This document shows, one piece after another, positions 63,896 through 64,000 of a stretch of 64,000 nucleotides of DNA; positions within the stretch are counted from its first letter, which is position 1; each line of letters opens with the position of its first letter. The position numbers were made by a program, and so were the translations under genes. The notes below the pieces were generated by a model. That model did no database searches. It was not told where the DNA came from and was given only the letters and a program-made list of their open reading frames with translations. This DNA comes from Halostagnicola sp. A56 (GTDB lineage Archaea; Halobacteriota; Halobacteria; Halobacteriales; Natrialbaceae), in assembly GCF_000691505.1 (NCBI RefSeq), contig NZ_JMIP02000017.1, forward strand, positions 124,001 through 188,000. The letters are read 5' to 3'.

Positions 63896-64000
63896 TTAGC
63901 TCGTGGCGCGGTCGGCCACGTCGGTCATCTGTTCGCGGGCGGCTTCGACGTCGGAGTAGAGTTCCAAGGCGTGCTTGATGAGGCGGCGATCCTCCTCGTT
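63896..64000 (-). CDS. C-terminal end of a small helical protein, possible antitoxin (5' end outside window)
   Basis: Only the last 34 codons are in the window: NEEDRRLIKHALELYSDVEA then AREQMTDVADRATS. Helical and charged; it could be the C-terminus of a HTH-type antitoxin paired with the TumE-like gene 17 nt downstream. Too little is visible to name it. Confidence 0.5.
   Translation of the reverse strand, partial: NEEDRRLIKHALELYSDVEAAREQMTDVADRATS

Noticed and set aside
1-64000. tRNA, rRNA or IS transposase genes
   Set aside because: I looked for tRNA-like cloverleaf starts and ends, rRNA landmarks and DDE or HUH transposase motifs and saw none that I could support; a covariance-model scan would be decisive.

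Overview
The window reads as chromosomal DNA of a halophilic archaeon (class Halobacteria, probably Natrialbaceae; the family is a guess). The evidence is very acidic proteins, high GC with frequent CTCGAG, twin-arginine lipoproteins, GTG starts, leaderless promoters (TATA element about 27 nt before the start codon), and archaeal markers: DNA polymerase D (DP1 and DP2), Orc1/Cdc6, Pth2, TFB, a SAMP ubiquitin-like modifier, ThiR and Thi4. I saw no rRNA, tRNA or CRISPR array.

Layout. 1-9.3 kb: Tat lipoprotein (cut by the edge), small helical protein, an Orc1/Cdc6 paralogue, a MutS-type ATPase, a 19-bp minisatellite, a matrixin-like lipoprotein, a CPBP protease, SerA and two small genes. 9.3-13.6 kb: DP2 (polC) with a complete mini-intein and a second intein that breaks off inside its endonuclease; the frame runs on into thi4. 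13.6-20 kb: Thi4, DUF6775, thioesterase, HTH protein, methyltransferase, ThiR, dCTP deaminase, DsbA-like protein, Pth2. 20-25 kb: an operon of an Nramp-like carrier and HyuA/HyuB. 25-31.7 kb: RHH regulator, topoisomerase I, MaoC, aldehyde dehydrogenase, CoA-ester lyase. 31.7-34.3 kb: AT-rich island with a CHAT protease. 34.4-43.1 kb: GlyA, lipoprotein, FolD remnant, zinc-ribbon protein, EamA exporter, class V aminotransferase, DUF6498, and an RFC small-subunit fragment that ends inside an intein. 43.3-55.4 kb: bactofilin-like protein, SAMP2, MscS-TM protein, tryptophanase, acyl-CoA synthetase, aspartate kinase and small genes. 55.4-59.7 kb: the block polD1 - sec11 - orc1, with orc1 lacking its 5' half. 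59.8-64 kb: a foreign-looking tract with a frameshifted STAND ATPase, a DUF429 / PD-(D/E)XK cassette, a broken TFB gene and a TumE-like gene pair.

The most striking feature is the number of broken genes. DP2 and RfcS both stop inside inteins whose N-terminal splicing blocks look intact. FolD seems to keep only its two ends, a glutamate dehydrogenase start survives as 19 codons, orc1 has lost its ATP-binding half, and sec11, the STAND gene and TFB carry frameshifts. Either the assembly has deletions, or this chromosome has been heavily rearranged and essential replisome proteins are rebuilt from separately encoded pieces. Three repeats resembling haloarchaeal origin recognition boxes lie inside the coding linkers of polD1 and orc1.
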